Positions 1 to 8,421 of a DNA stretch of 64,000 bases are shown piece after piece. Position numbers and translations under genes: made by a program. Numbering within the stretch: the first letter of the stretch is position 1; each line of letters starts with the position of its first letter. A model generated the notes under the pieces. That model saw only the letters and a program-made list of their open reading frames with translations, did no database searches and had not been told where the DNA came from. Source of the DNA: an uncultured bacterium (lineage in GTDB: Bacteria > Pseudomonadota > Gammaproteobacteria > Burkholderiales > Burkholderiaceae_C); contig CAIYQZ010000058.1 in the NCBI GenBank assembly GCA_903928495.1, positions 1 to 64,000 on the forward strand, read 5' to 3'.

Positions 1-1748
1 CTGTACAACCCCGTCTTCTCCACAACTACCCCGTGTTCAGCCAGAAACTTGGTCACGATGCTGGCCGGAATGCCGGTGTCGGCAAAGCTGCCGTCCATGT
101 CCAGGCCGGGCGTGACGATGGTGGCCTTGATCGGGTCCAGCATGTTGAAGCCGGGGGCCATTTCACCAAAGCCGTGCCAGGTGTTGGCGGCAGCAGCCTC
201 GTCGCTCAGGCCCTCTGTGCGTTTGAGCACCCAGTCAGAGGCGTTGCCCATGCCCTCTTCGGCCAGTTCCTGTGGGCCCCACACCTGGAACCACCAGTCA
301 CCGTCACCAAACTCGTCGTCCACTTTGCGCATCGCGCGGCGGAAATCAAGGGCTTCCAGAATGCTTTCTTCCACCAGCGCGCGTCCACCGGGCGGCTCCA
401 TCATGGCGGCGGCCACGTCGCAGCTGGCAATGATGGCGTACTGAGGGCTGGTGCTGGTGTGCATCAGGTACGCCTCGTTGAACAGATGGCGGTCCAGCTT
501 GGTGCTTTGCGAGTCTTGCACCAGCACATGGCTGGCCTGGCTGATGCCCGCCAGCAGCTTGTGGATGGACTGAGTGGAATAAACCACAGACTCTTTTGGC
601 CTCTGGCGCTTTTTCCCCATGGCATGGTAGCTACCATAAAAGGAGTGGAATGCGGCATGGGGCAACCAAGCTTCGTCGAAGTGCAGGTTGTCCACATAGC
701 CGTCCAACATCGACTTGATGGTTTCGGTGTTGTAGAGCACCCCGTCGTAGGTCGACTGGGTCAGCGTCAGGATGCGCGGTTTGATCGCCGAGGCATCCAC
801 CCCTGCCAGCAAGGGGTTGGCCCTGATCTTGGCCTGAATTGACTCGATCTCGAACTCGCTTTGTGGGATCGGTCCAATGATGCCCCAGTGGTTGCGCGTG
901 GGCTTCAGGAACACGGGGATGGCCCCGGTCATGATGATGGCGTGCAGGTTGCTTTTGTGGCAGTTGCGGTCCACCAACACCACGTCGCCGGGAGCCACGG
1001 TGTGGTGCCACACCATCTTGTTGCTGGTGCTGGTGCCGTTGGTCACAAAGAAACAATGGTCGGCATTGAAGATGCGCGCCGCGTTGCGCTCGCTGGCCCC
1101 AATGGCCCCGTTGTGGTCCAGGAGTTGGCCCAGCTCTTCCACCGCGTTGCACACGTCGGCACGGAGCATGTTTTCGCCAAAAAACTGGTGAAACATCTGG
1201 CCAACCGGACTTTTCAGGAATGCCACGCCGCCTGAGTGGCCAGGGCAATGCCAGCTGTACGAGCCGTCTTCGGCATAGTCAAGGAGCGCTTTGAAAAACG
1301 GGGGCTGAATGCCTTCCAGGTAGCTCTTGGCCTCGCGGATGATGTGGCGCGCCACGAACTCGGGCGTGTCCTCGAACATGTGGATGAATCCGTGCAGTTC
1401 GCGCAAGATGTCGTTGGGCAAGTGGCGGCTGGTTTTGGTTTCGCCGTACACGTAAATGGGCACATCGGCGTTCTTCCAGCGCACTTCTTCAATGAAGCCG
1501 CGCAGGTTCAGCACCACCGGGTCCACATCGGGGCCAGGCGTGAACTCTTCATCGTCGATCGACAGAATGAACGCGCTGGCGCGGCTTTGCTGCTGTGCAA
1601 ACTGACTCAGATCGCCGTAGGTGGTCACGCCCAGCACCTCGAATCCCTCTGATTCAATCGCCTGTGCCAACGCACGGATGCCCAGGCCAGAGGTGTTCTC
1701 GGAGCGGTAGTCTTCGTCGATGATGACGATGGGAAAGCGAAATTTCAT
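1..1748 (-). CDS. Orn/Lys/Arg decarboxylase, C-terminus cut by window edge
   Basis: Large PLP-dependent decarboxylase of the basic amino-acid (Orn/Lys/Arg) family. It removes the alpha-carboxyl group of lysine, ornithine or arginine in the cytoplasm and consumes a proton. About 582 residues are visible; members are usually near 750, so the C-terminal part lies beyond the left edge. An N-terminal wing domain (residues 1-130, starting MKFRFPIVIIDEDYRSEN) precedes the PLP domain. WHCPGHSGG lies near residue 167, and STQSIHKLLAG carries the expected Schiff-base lysine near residue 397. Substrate choice cannot be decided from what is visible. It is divergent from nfeD across a 150 bp gap. Confidence 0.93.
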   Translation of the reverse strand, partial: MKFRFPIVIIDEDYRSENTSGLGIRALAQAIESEGFEVLGVTTYGDLSQFAQQQSRASAFILSIDDEEFTPGPDVDPVVLNLRGFIEEVRWKNADVPIYVYGETKTSRHLPNDILRELHGFIHMFEDTPEFVARHIIREAKSYLEGIQPPFFKALLDYAEDGSYSWHCPGHSGGVAFLKSPVGQMFHQFFGENMLRADVCNAVEELGQLLDHNGAIGASERNAARIFNADHCFFVTNGTSTSNKMVWHHTVAPGDVVLVDRNCHKSNLHAIIMTGAIPVFLKPTRNHWGIIGPIPQSEFEIESIQAKIRANPLLAGVDASAIKPRILTLTQSTYDGVLYNTETIKSMLDGYVDNLHFDEAWLPHAAFHSFYGSYHAMGKKRQRPKESVVYSTQSIHKLLAGISQASHVLVQDSQSTKLDRHLFNEAYLMHTSTSPQYAIIASCDVAAAMMEPPGGRALVEESILEALDFRRAMRKVDDEFGDGDWWFQVWGPQELAEEGMGNASDWVLKRTEGLSDEAAAANTWHGFGEMAPGFNMLDPIKATIVTPGLDMDGSFADTGIPASIVTKFLAEHGVVVEKTGLY

Positions 1749-1900
1749 GGCGCGGCCTTTAGGGCAGTGAAGGGGCTGGGTGATGCATGAACACCCCAAA
1801 AAGCAAGCGCGAAGTGTACGGAAATATTGTGTCGGCACTGAGGCATCCGAGCCCTGGGTGTCTCACAATGGAGAAACACAATCAATGGCGAAGGTGGGAC

Positions 1901-2338
1901 ATGGCGGATTCGACCCTCTGGTGGGTGCTGGCAGGTGTGGCCGTGGTGGCTGAGTTGCTGACAGGCACGTTTTATTTACTCATGCTGGCGCTGGGCCTGG
2001 CGGGCGGTGCCGTGGCTGCGCACCTTGGTTTTTCACCGGCAGTCCAGTTGGTGTGTGCTGCCGTTTTGGGTGCGGGTGCAGTGGCAATACTTCAAAAAAT
2101 ACGCCCCCGCCCCCACCGGCACTTACAGCCACAGGCCGATGCGGACATGAACATGGACATTGGCCAGAGCCTGCAGGTTGACCTGTGGACAGGCCGCACG
2201 GGCCAGGCCAGTTACCGCGGAGCGCAATGGTCTGTCGAGTTGCTCGACGGTCACGACACCGCCGCTGCGCAACCCGGCCGCTACCGCATACGCGCAGTGG
2301 TCGGAAACGTGTTGCGCGTTGAACCTGCAGAAACCTGA
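1901..2338 (+). CDS. NfeD-family membrane protein
   Basis: Short NfeD protein of 145 residues. Two or three hydrophobic segments fill residues 5-65 (WWVLAGVAVVAELLTGTFY onward), followed by a soluble OB-fold-like domain (about 85-145) ending in a GRYRIRAVVGNVLRVEP-type strand pattern. The ATG at 1901 was chosen because AAGGTGGG lies just upstream and membrane segment 1 begins directly after it; the same frame is open further upstream without a ribosome site. It lies 23 bp before an SPFH gene, the usual NfeD-stomatin pairing, so it probably assists that membrane-microdomain protein. Confidence 0.88.
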   Translation: MADSTLWWVLAGVAVVAELLTGTFYLLMLALGLAGGAVAAHLGFSPAVQLVCAAVLGAGAVAILQKIRPRPHRHLQPQADADMNMDIGQSLQVDLWTGRTGQASYRGAQWSVELLDGHDTAAAQPGRYRIRAVVGNVLRVEPAET

Positions 2339-2361
2339 ACACCCTCCACCGGAGCCCCAGC

Positions 2362-3285
2362 ATGGAAATTGCCATTTTTCTGTTCGTCATCGCACTGGTT
2401 TTCATCGTGCGCTCGATCAAGATCGTTCCCCAGCAGAACGCTTGGGTCAAGGAAAGGTTGGGCAAGTACGCGGGCACGCTGACACCGGGCCTGAATTTTC
2501 TGGTGCCGTTTGTCGATCAGGTGGCCTACAAACACTCCCTCAAAGAAATAGCACTGGATGTGCCCAGCCAGGTGTGCATCACCAAAGACAACACCCAGCT
2601 CCAGGTGGATGGCATCCTCTACTTCCAGGTGACCGACCCCATGCGGGCCAGCTATGGTTCGGCAAACTACGTCAATGCCATCACCCAGTTGGCACAAACC
2701 ACGCTGCGCTCCGTCATCGGCAAACTGGAGTTGGACCGAACATTCGAAGAGCGCGACATCCTCAACGCCCAGGTGGTGGCCGCGATCGATGAAGCCGCAC
2801 TCAACTGGGGTGTCAAGGTTCTGCGGTACGAAATCAAGGACTTGACCCCACCGAAAGAAATCCTGCACGCAATGCAGCAACAGATCACGGCCGAGCGCGA
2901 AAAACGTGCCCTGATCGCCGCGTCGGAAGGACGCAAACAGGAACAGATCAACATTGCTACGGGCGAGCGCGAGGCGTTCATTGCCCGCTCAGAGGGCGAA
3001 AAACAGGCCGCCATCAACAATGCCCAGGGCGAGGCTGCGGCCATTCTGGCGGTGGCCGAGGCATCGGCCCTGGCCATCGAGCGCGTGGCCCGCGCCATTC
3101 AACAACCTGGGGGTGAGCAGGCCGTTCAACTCAAGGTTGCAGAAAAGGCCGTCGAAGCGTACGGACGGGTGGCCGCCGACGCCAGTACAACGCTGATCGT
3201 GCCCAGCCACATGGGCGAGGTGTCCAGCCTGATTGCATCGGCCATGGCCATGGTGAAGTCGCAAACCCACGGCGGCACCCACTGA
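2362..3285 (+). CDS. qmcA: SPFH/stomatin-like protein (QmcA/paraslipin type)
   Basis: Membrane-anchored SPFH protein of 307 residues, a usual length. An N-terminal hydrophobic anchor (residues 3-20, IAIFLFVIALVFIVRS) is followed by the SPFH domain (about 20-190, with VPQQNAWVKERLGKY and QVDGILYFQVTDP) and then an alanine/glutamate-rich coiled coil (about 180-260, with repeats of ERE.FIARSEGEKQAAINNAQGEA type). Such proteins form oligomeric scaffolds in the inner membrane and influence membrane proteases. It forms a likely operon with the nfeD gene before it. A hairpin at 3309-3340 follows. Confidence 0.9.
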   Translation: MEIAIFLFVIALVFIVRSIKIVPQQNAWVKERLGKYAGTLTPGLNFLVPFVDQVAYKHSLKEIALDVPSQVCITKDNTQLQVDGILYFQVTDPMRASYGSANYVNAITQLAQTTLRSVIGKLELDRTFEERDILNAQVVAAIDEAALNWGVKVLRYEIKDLTPPKEILHAMQQQITAEREKRALIAASEGRKQEQINIATGEREAFIARSEGEKQAAINNAQGEAAAILAVAEASALAIERVARAIQQPGGEQAVQLKVAEKAVEAYGRVAADASTTLIVPSHMGEVSSLIASAMAMVKSQTHGGTH

Positions 3286-3305
3286 CCCAAGACCGCGCAG
3301 CCAAC

Positions 3306-3342
3306 AAAAAAGCCCCGTGGCACGGAGGCCCAGGGGCTTTCA
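3306..3342 (-). terminator. Rho-independent terminator behind tRNA-Ser, possibly bidirectional
   Basis: Inverted repeat AAAGCCCC (3309-3316) / GGGGCTTT (3333-3340). Read on the minus strand it is followed by a run of six Ts and then GTTGG, so it fits best as the tRNA-Ser terminator. It also sits 20 bp behind the plus-strand SPFH gene and could stop both transcripts. Confidence 0.65.
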
Positions 3343-3385
3343 GGGTGGTGCTGTGGACCGTTGGAAGCGGGCAGCAACACATTTC

Positions 3386-3475
3386 TGGCGGAGCAGGCGG
3401 GATTCGAACCCGCGGTGGGGATTAACCCACACACGCTTTCCAGGCGTGCGACTTAAACCACTCATCCACCGCTCC
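3386..3475 (-). tRNA. tRNA-Ser (anticodon GGA)
   Basis: Ninety nucleotides with an encoded CCA. Read on the minus strand it starts GGAGCGGTGGATGAGTGG and ends in the complementary GCTCC acceptor arm. It has a long variable arm as expected for serine. The anticodon stem ACGCC..GCGTG encloses a loop with GGA, decoding UCC/UCU. The T-arm GGTTCGAATCC is intact. Confidence 0.95.
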
Positions 3476-3487
3476 GTGGAACAAACA

Positions 3488-3511
3488 AAAGGCCTCGATC
3501 AAGAGGCCTTT
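3488..3511 (-). terminator. Hairpin between tRNA-Lys and tRNA-Ser
   Basis: Perfect inverted repeat AAAGGCCTC / GAGGCCTTT with a six-base loop. On the minus strand it is followed by TTTTGTTTGT, so it would stop or attenuate the tRNA-Lys transcript before tRNA-Ser. Confidence 0.65.
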
Positions 3512-3540
3512 CGAGGGATCTCTCAGATCCTAAAAAACTG

Positions 3541-3616
3541 TGGTGGGACGTGCGGGGGTCGAACCCACGACAAACGGATTAAAAGTCCGCTGCTCTACCA
3601 ACTGAGCTAACGTCCC
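3541..3616 (-). tRNA. tRNA-Lys (anticodon TTT)
   Basis: Seventy-six nucleotides with an encoded CCA. Minus-strand sequence begins GGGACGTTAGCTCAGTTGG and ends ACGTCCCACCA. The anticodon loop CTTTTAA contains TTT, decoding AAA/AAG. All four arms pair and the T-loop is GTTCGAC. Confidence 0.96.
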
Positions 3617-3695
3617 ACTGATTCAACACACTGTTCAGTGCATCTCACCAAGCCTCAAATTATAGCGTCATTTTTGATGGCCGAGCAAACGGGCT

Positions 3696-4511
3696 TCATT
3701 TTTTTGCGGCGGCCAGGCGAGTCAGCAGGTGCCCCGCTGCCACCATGCCAAATGTAGCGGTGACGGTCACAACGGAGCCGTAGCCATGGCAGTTCAAGCT
3801 GCTATCGTGTCCCACTGCGGTCTCGGCAGTGGCATCACAGGCCTGCTCTGCAGGTGCCCTGACAGACTCACGGCTGAACACACAGTTCACGGGAATCGGC
3901 TGGGTTCTGGACGCGCCGTGGTGTTTTCGCAAGCGGTAGCGCACTTGGGCCAGCAACGGATCGTGGGTGACATCAGATAGCCGAGCGACATCCACCGCTT
4001 GTGCCTGGCTTTTCCCGCCCGCAGCGCCTGCGCTGACGAACAACGCATTGTTTTCCAGAGCCCATGCAGCCAGTGCCACCTTTGTTTTGACCTGATCACA
4101 CGCATCCAGCACGGCAAAAGACCCGGTGTGCCCAACCACAGAGGGATCGAGCAGCTGCGTCAGGTTCTCGGGCGTGAGGAAGTCTTCGACCAGCGTGAAG
4201 CGGCAACTGGGGTTGATATCAAGCAACCGCTCCTGCAGGGCCTGCACCTTGGCTTGCCCAAGCGTGGAACCCAAGGCGTGCAACTGTCGGTTGATGTTGG
4301 ATTCGGACACATGGTCCAGATCGATCAGCGTCAGTCGCCCCACCCCGGAGCGGGCCAGCGCCTCGGCAGCCCAGGATCCGACGCCGCCCACTCCGACCAC
4401 CACCACATGGCTGTCGAACACAGCCTGGGCACCGGCGTGTCCCAGAAGGCGCCGCAGTCCCCCGAAACGGCGCTCGAAGTCAGCGGGCACATCTGCCACA
4501 GGATGCAGCAT
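3696..4511 (-). CDS. tcdA: tRNA threonylcarbamoyladenosine dehydratase TcdA
   Basis: ThiF/E1-like enzyme of 271 residues that cyclises t6A37 of tRNA to ct6A using ATP. The nucleotide-binding motif VVVVGVGGVGSWAAEAL is at about 36-52. LIDLDHVSESNINRQLHALGSTLG (about 60-85) carries the conserved Asp, Asn and Arg of the adenylation site. The C-terminus CHGYGSVVTVTATFGMVAAG matches family ends. The start at 4511 gives the family start RRFGGLRRLLG soon after; the frame is open further upstream but runs into the neighbour. It overlaps the stop of the YeeE-like gene by one base, so it is translationally coupled as the last gene of the tolB-side transcript. Confidence 0.92.
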   Translation of the reverse strand: MLHPVADVPADFERRFGGLRRLLGHAGAQAVFDSHVVVVGVGGVGSWAAEALARSGVGRLTLIDLDHVSESNINRQLHALGSTLGQAKVQALQERLLDINPSCRFTLVEDFLTPENLTQLLDPSVVGHTGSFAVLDACDQVKTKVALAAWALENNALFVSAGAAGGKSQAQAVDVARLSDVTHDPLLAQVRYRLRKHHGASRTQPIPVNCVFSRESVRAPAEQACDATAETAVGHDSSLNCHGYGSVVTVTATFGMVAAGHLLTRLAAAKK

Positions 4512-5623
4512 CAGTCGCGCATGATGAGCCACATCTGGAAGCGAAAGCCACCCAGTGCACCCAACACAATGCCCGCCACAGCGATCAGGCTCGTCAGGCT
4601 CAACGTTGAGATGCCGGACAAACCCTGCCCCACAGTGCACCCCATTGCCGTCACGCCGCCGATGCCCATCAGCACAGCACCACCCAAATGCAAAGCCGTG
4701 TCTTGCGTGTCGCGAAAGCCTTCCCAGCGAAAACTGCGTGTGACCAGGGAGTACACCCATGAGCCAAAAACCACGCCTGCCACCGATGCGACACCGACTG
4801 TCAGGACCTTGGAGGCGTCGCTGAAATAAATGAGCCAATCCAAGGTGTAAGCCATGGGTGCGGTGAAGGTCAGTGATTCCATCACCCCGCTGTTGGTGCG
4901 CAGGAAAACAGAGTCAAGCGTGTCCGGGTGCTCTGCCACAAATCCCAAATGCCCTGTGACCCACCACATGGCCACCACTGTGCCACCGATGCCAATCCCC
5001 GCCAGCACATTGTCAAACTGGCGGAACTGCTGACTGGCCAAGGCCCACACCACCAGGCCACAGCCCACCACGACAGCCAACCCGGTGACCAGCGCAGACC
5101 CTTCATGCCCCAAGACACCCGCCAGCCAGAGGGGCAATGAGCTGCCGCGCTCCATCTCAAAGGCCACCGTGTCCACGGTATTGACCCGGGCAACTGCAAA
5201 CACCCCCCGCAATGTGGCAAATGCAGACACACCCATGACCACAAACACGACCAGCGCCTTCAAACTGCCCGCGCCAACGCGAACCAGGGTCTTGCTGCCA
5301 CACCCTGAGGCCAGCACCATTCCAAAACCGAAAAAGGCCCCCCCAGTCAGCGCAGACAACCAAATGACGCGGCCGGTGGTGTAAAACGTTTTGCTGGTGT
5401 CTATCAGACCAAACCATCCCAGACCGTGGAAACCCAGCACGGCCACACCGACCGCCAAGCCCCACATGCGCATGCGCGTCCAGTCGCCCATGTTCACGAT
5501 GTCGCTGATGGCCCCCATGGTGCAGAAGTGGGTTTTTTGCGCCACCACACCAAACAGCACAGACACCGCAAACGCAGCCCACAACACCTGCAACTGCAGG
5601 CTCGCAAAGGATTCCGGGCTCAT
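4511..5623 (-). CDS. YeeE/YedE-family membrane transporter (sulfur compound uptake)
   Basis: Polytopic inner-membrane protein of 370 residues with roughly nine or ten hydrophobic helices. It shows the duplicated YeeE/YedE architecture with conserved cysteine motifs: KTHFCTMGAISD near residue 31, LASGCGSKTLVRVGAG near 107 and MGCTVGQGLSG near 335. In the related thiosulfate transporter TsuA the equivalent cysteines line the substrate path, so uptake of thiosulfate or another reduced sulfur species is likely; the substrate is inferred. It lies 1 bp behind cpoB and overlaps tcdA. Confidence 0.85.
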   Translation of the reverse strand: MSPESFASLQLQVLWAAFAVSVLFGVVAQKTHFCTMGAISDIVNMGDWTRMRMWGLAVGVAVLGFHGLGWFGLIDTSKTFYTTGRVIWLSALTGGAFFGFGMVLASGCGSKTLVRVGAGSLKALVVFVVMGVSAFATLRGVFAVARVNTVDTVAFEMERGSSLPLWLAGVLGHEGSALVTGLAVVVGCGLVVWALASQQFRQFDNVLAGIGIGGTVVAMWWVTGHLGFVAEHPDTLDSVFLRTNSGVMESLTFTAPMAYTLDWLIYFSDASKVLTVGVASVAGVVFGSWVYSLVTRSFRWEGFRDTQDTALHLGGAVLMGIGGVTAMGCTVGQGLSGISTLSLTSLIAVAGIVLGALGGFRFQMWLIMRD

Positions 5624-5624
5624 C

Positions 5625-6440
5625 TCAGCGCATGCGGCTCAACCGGTCTTTGGCCGTCGCAGCGGCCTCAGACTGTGGGTGCAGTTTCACCACATCTTCC
5701 AGGGTGCGCCTGGCTGATTTGGCGTCTTTGAGTTCAAGCTGGCAATTGGCAATGGCCAAGCGGGCCTCGGGCACACGTGCGTGCTCGGGTGCCACAGACA
5801 GCAGCCGGCGATAAGTCTCGATGGCTTCGCGGAACGCACTGGTGGCGTACTGTGCGTTGCCAAGCCAGAAGAGCGCCGACGAACGGTAGCCACTGTCTGG
5901 GAACCGCTTCAAAAAGGCTGCAAAACCCGACACCGCCTGGTCAAACGCCGCTTTGCGCACAGACTCCATGGCCTGTTCGAACTCGGCTTTTTCATCAGGC
6001 TTGGCACGGAACTCCTGCCCGTCCAACGTCACGGTCACTGGCTCCAATTGCCGCAAGCGATCGTTCAGCGCAGCCAGCACATCTTTCTGCTGGCGCTGCA
6101 CTTCCGCCACGTCCCGCGCAAGTTGTTCCGATTGCCCGCGCATGCGGGCCTGCTCAGCCCGCAACGCCTCGATCTGGTTGGACAGGTCCAGCAAGCTGCG
6201 GCGCGTGGGCGCGGTGCTCTCTTCGTTGAGCCGGGCAAAATCCTGCGTGATGCGCTGCAATTGGGCCTCGGTGGAGCGGCGGTCCGCCTCAACACGCCCG
6301 CGCAACTCAATGATGGCTTTGCGGGCCTCATCGTCGCCAAACAGTTGCGCCGAGGCGTGCAGGGGCAGCAGACCCAGCACAGCCACCACAAACAATGAGA
6401 TGTTCGCGGTCACAGAACGAAAGTCGACACAGCGCGACAT
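5625..6440 (-). CDS. cpoB: Cell-division coordinator CpoB (YbgF)
   Basis: Periplasmic protein of the Tol-Pal system, 271 residues. A signal peptide ends at LHASA-QLFGDDEARK. A trimerising coiled coil follows (about 40-125, IIELRGRVEADRRSTEAQL onward), then three TPR units in the C-terminal half (FDQAVSGFAAFLKRFPDS, LFWLGNAQYATSAFREAIE, LAIANCQLELKDAKSA). It links peptidoglycan synthesis with outer-membrane constriction. ATG 6440 has GAGG seven bases upstream; an in-frame TTG at 6452, overlapping the pal stop, is an alternative. Confidence 0.93.
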   Translation of the reverse strand: MSRCVDFRSVTANISLFVVAVLGLLPLHASAQLFGDDEARKAIIELRGRVEADRRSTEAQLQRITQDFARLNEESTAPTRRSLLDLSNQIEALRAEQARMRGQSEQLARDVAEVQRQQKDVLAALNDRLRQLEPVTVTLDGQEFRAKPDEKAEFEQAMESVRKAAFDQAVSGFAAFLKRFPDSGYRSSALFWLGNAQYATSAFREAIETYRRLLSVAPEHARVPEARLAIANCQLELKDAKSARRTLEDVVKLHPQSEAAATAKDRLSRMR

Positions 6441-6448
6441 GGCAGGCC

Positions 6449-7021
6449 TCAACGGTAAGTCAACTCAACACGACGGTTCTTGGCGAAGGAAGCCTCGTCG
6501 CTGCCCATGGCCGCTGGCTTTTCCTTACCGAAACTCACGGCTTCCTGCTGTGCATCGCTCACACCCAGGATGGCCAGTTGGCGGCGAACCGCTTCTGCGC
6601 GCTTCTGGCCCAACGCCAGGTTGTACTCGCGGCCACCCCGCTCGTCGGTGTGGCCCTGCAGCACCACGCGGCGCTTGGCATCGGCTTTCAAAAATTTGGC
6701 GTGAGCCTCCAGGGTGGCCGCGAACTCGGGGCGCACCTGGAAGCTGTCGTAGTCAAAGTAAACGACACGGGCCACATTGGCTGGTGGCTGGCCAATGGCC
6801 GACTCATCGATCACCGCAGTGGGGACGGTGCGGCTGCCAGCCTGGGCATTGGCTGCATTGACGTCGACGGGAGCCACAGGCGCTGCTGTGCGGTCGGTCA
6901 CAGGCACCTCGTCGAGCTTGACGTTGGAGCCACATGCACTGAGCAACACCAGCAACGCAGCAGACGCTGCAACGGTTTTGAAACGGGAGACGGCGCGCAG
7001 GCCAAAAGTAGAGCTTTTCAT
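6449..7021 (-). CDS. pal: Peptidoglycan-associated lipoprotein Pal
   Basis: Outer-membrane lipoprotein of 190 residues that anchors the envelope to peptidoglycan and partners TolB. The signal peptide ends at the lipobox LLSAC (Cys about 30). A 45-residue linker leads into the OmpA-like domain (about 80-190): VVYFDYDSFQVRPEF, GHTDERGGREYNLALGQKRA (the meso-DAP-binding Asp and Arg region) and the final NRRVELTYR. It lies between tolB and cpoB in the expected order, but tolQRA do not precede tolB here. Confidence 0.96.
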   Translation of the reverse strand: MKSSTFGLRAVSRFKTVAASAALLVLLSACGSNVKLDEVPVTDRTAAPVAPVDVNAANAQAGSRTVPTAVIDESAIGQPPANVARVVYFDYDSFQVRPEFAATLEAHAKFLKADAKRRVVLQGHTDERGGREYNLALGQKRAEAVRRQLAILGVSDAQQEAVSFGKEKPAAMGSDEASFAKNRRVELTYR

Positions 7022-7040
7022 GACAGAAAGTTAATTAAAA

Positions 7041-7078
7041 AAATAGCAATAAAACGTTACCAAACATGCGCTACGGCG
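7041..7078 (+). repeat. Possible degenerate copy of the dispersed AT-rich repeat (tolB-pal gap)
   Basis: ATAGC (7043-7047), then N8, GTTA, N6 and ATGCG, i.e. the same spacing as the better copies but with two blocks altered (GTTA for CAAT, ATGCG for AAGCG). It fills the 49 bp gap between pal and the tolB stop codon. This copy is tentative. Confidence 0.35.
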
Positions 7079-8351
7079 CAAAAGGACCCCAATCCGGTTC
7101 ACGGATATCCCCTTTGGCACCGGCCAGTCGGGTTTTGATCCGTCCGTCCAGGGTCGTGGTCATCAATGCCTCGCGACCCTGCACACGTGTGGCGTACATG
7201 ATGAGTCGCCCGTTGGGCGAAAAGCTCGGGCTTTCGTCGGCAGTGGTGTCGGTCAGGGCCGTGACCGCACCACTGGACAGGTCCATGGCATGGAGCTTGA
7301 ATGCGCCACCCACGCGAGAAACGTAAGTCAACCAGCGTCCATCAGGGCTGATGGCGGGCGAGATGTTGTAACCGCCGGTGAACGTCACGCGTTCAGCAGA
7401 GCCACCTGTGGCCGACATGCGGTAGATCTGAGGCGCGCCACCTCGGTCGCTCACAAAGTACACCGAGTTGCCTTTCACATCCACCGAAGGCTCGGTGTCA
7501 ATGCTGCCCGACTGGGTCAGCCGTGTTTGCGTACCAGTCCCGGTGTCGATGCTGTAGATCTGCGACGAGCCGTCCAGAGTCAAAGTGGCCAGCAGGCGTT
7601 TGCCATCTGGCATCCAGGCAGGTGCACTGTTGGAGCCTTTGAAGTTGGCCACCATCCGCCGACGCGAGGTGGACACTTCTTGCGAATAAATCACGGGCTT
7701 GCGGGATTCAAATGACACATACGCCAAGTGTGTGCCCGACGGCGACCACGCAGGAGAAATGATGGGCTCGACACTGGTGAACGCAGCCTGGGCGTTTTCG
7801 CCATCGGCATCGGCCACCCACAGGTTGTAGCTGCCCGCCCCTTTGGTGACATACGCGATGCGGGTGGAAAACACCCCTTTGTCGCCCGTGAGTTTTTCAT
7901 ACACGTAGTCAGCCACGCGGTGGGCGGCCAGTCGCAGGTCGGCTGCCACCACCGGCAGGCTCATGGCCCCCAGATCTTTGGCTCGCACCACGTCCCACAA
8001 GCGAAACCGGACGTCGTAGCGACCGTCGGCCAGACGCGACACACTGCCTGTCAGCAGCACGTCGGTCACCCGTTCACGCCAGGGGGCGAGGTCGGGCACG
8101 CTGGATTCGTCGAGCAACACGCCCACCACCGGCGCCACATGGCGAAACTGGCCACTGCGCTCGAGATCGGCACGCACAATGGCCGCCAGGTCTTGCGGCG
8201 CAGACTCGTTGCCTTTGAAGGCAGCCACCGAAAACGGCAGTTGCGTCAGCCCGACACCAGACACATCAACCCTGAACTGGGCATGCGCAGCCGGCCAGGC
8301 GCCAAGGGCAGCGGCACCCAGCAAGGTGCGGCGAGACAGAGAAAAAGACAT
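7071..8351 (-). CDS. tolB: Tol-Pal system beta-propeller protein TolB
   Basis: Periplasmic TolB, 426 residues, at family length. After the signal peptide comes the N-terminal alpha/beta domain (about 25-165) and then a six-bladed WD40-like propeller with repeated motifs such as SPAWSPSGTHLAYVS, APAWMPDGKRLLATL, SPAISPDGRWLTYVS and SPSFSPNGRLIMYAT. The signal peptide reads MSFSLSRRTLLGAAALGAW, which resembles a twin-arginine signal rather than a plain Sec signal. ATG 8351 starts this signal; the frame is open further upstream but overlaps the divergent msbA leader. Confidence 0.95.
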   Translation of the reverse strand: MSFSLSRRTLLGAAALGAWPAAHAQFRVDVSGVGLTQLPFSVAAFKGNESAPQDLAAIVRADLERSGQFRHVAPVVGVLLDESSVPDLAPWRERVTDVLLTGSVSRLADGRYDVRFRLWDVVRAKDLGAMSLPVVAADLRLAAHRVADYVYEKLTGDKGVFSTRIAYVTKGAGSYNLWVADADGENAQAAFTSVEPIISPAWSPSGTHLAYVSFESRKPVIYSQEVSTSRRRMVANFKGSNSAPAWMPDGKRLLATLTLDGSSQIYSIDTGTGTQTRLTQSGSIDTEPSVDVKGNSVYFVSDRGGAPQIYRMSATGGSAERVTFTGGYNISPAISPDGRWLTYVSRVGGAFKLHAMDLSSGAVTALTDTTADESPSFSPNGRLIMYATRVQGREALMTTTLDGRIKTRLAGAKGDIREPDWGPFAP

Positions 8352-8421
8352 GTGCAAAAGCGTTGAACCGTTGGGTAAAGGCCACTGGAGGCAGCCGCTG
8401 ATAATACCGGACGCTCCGTTG

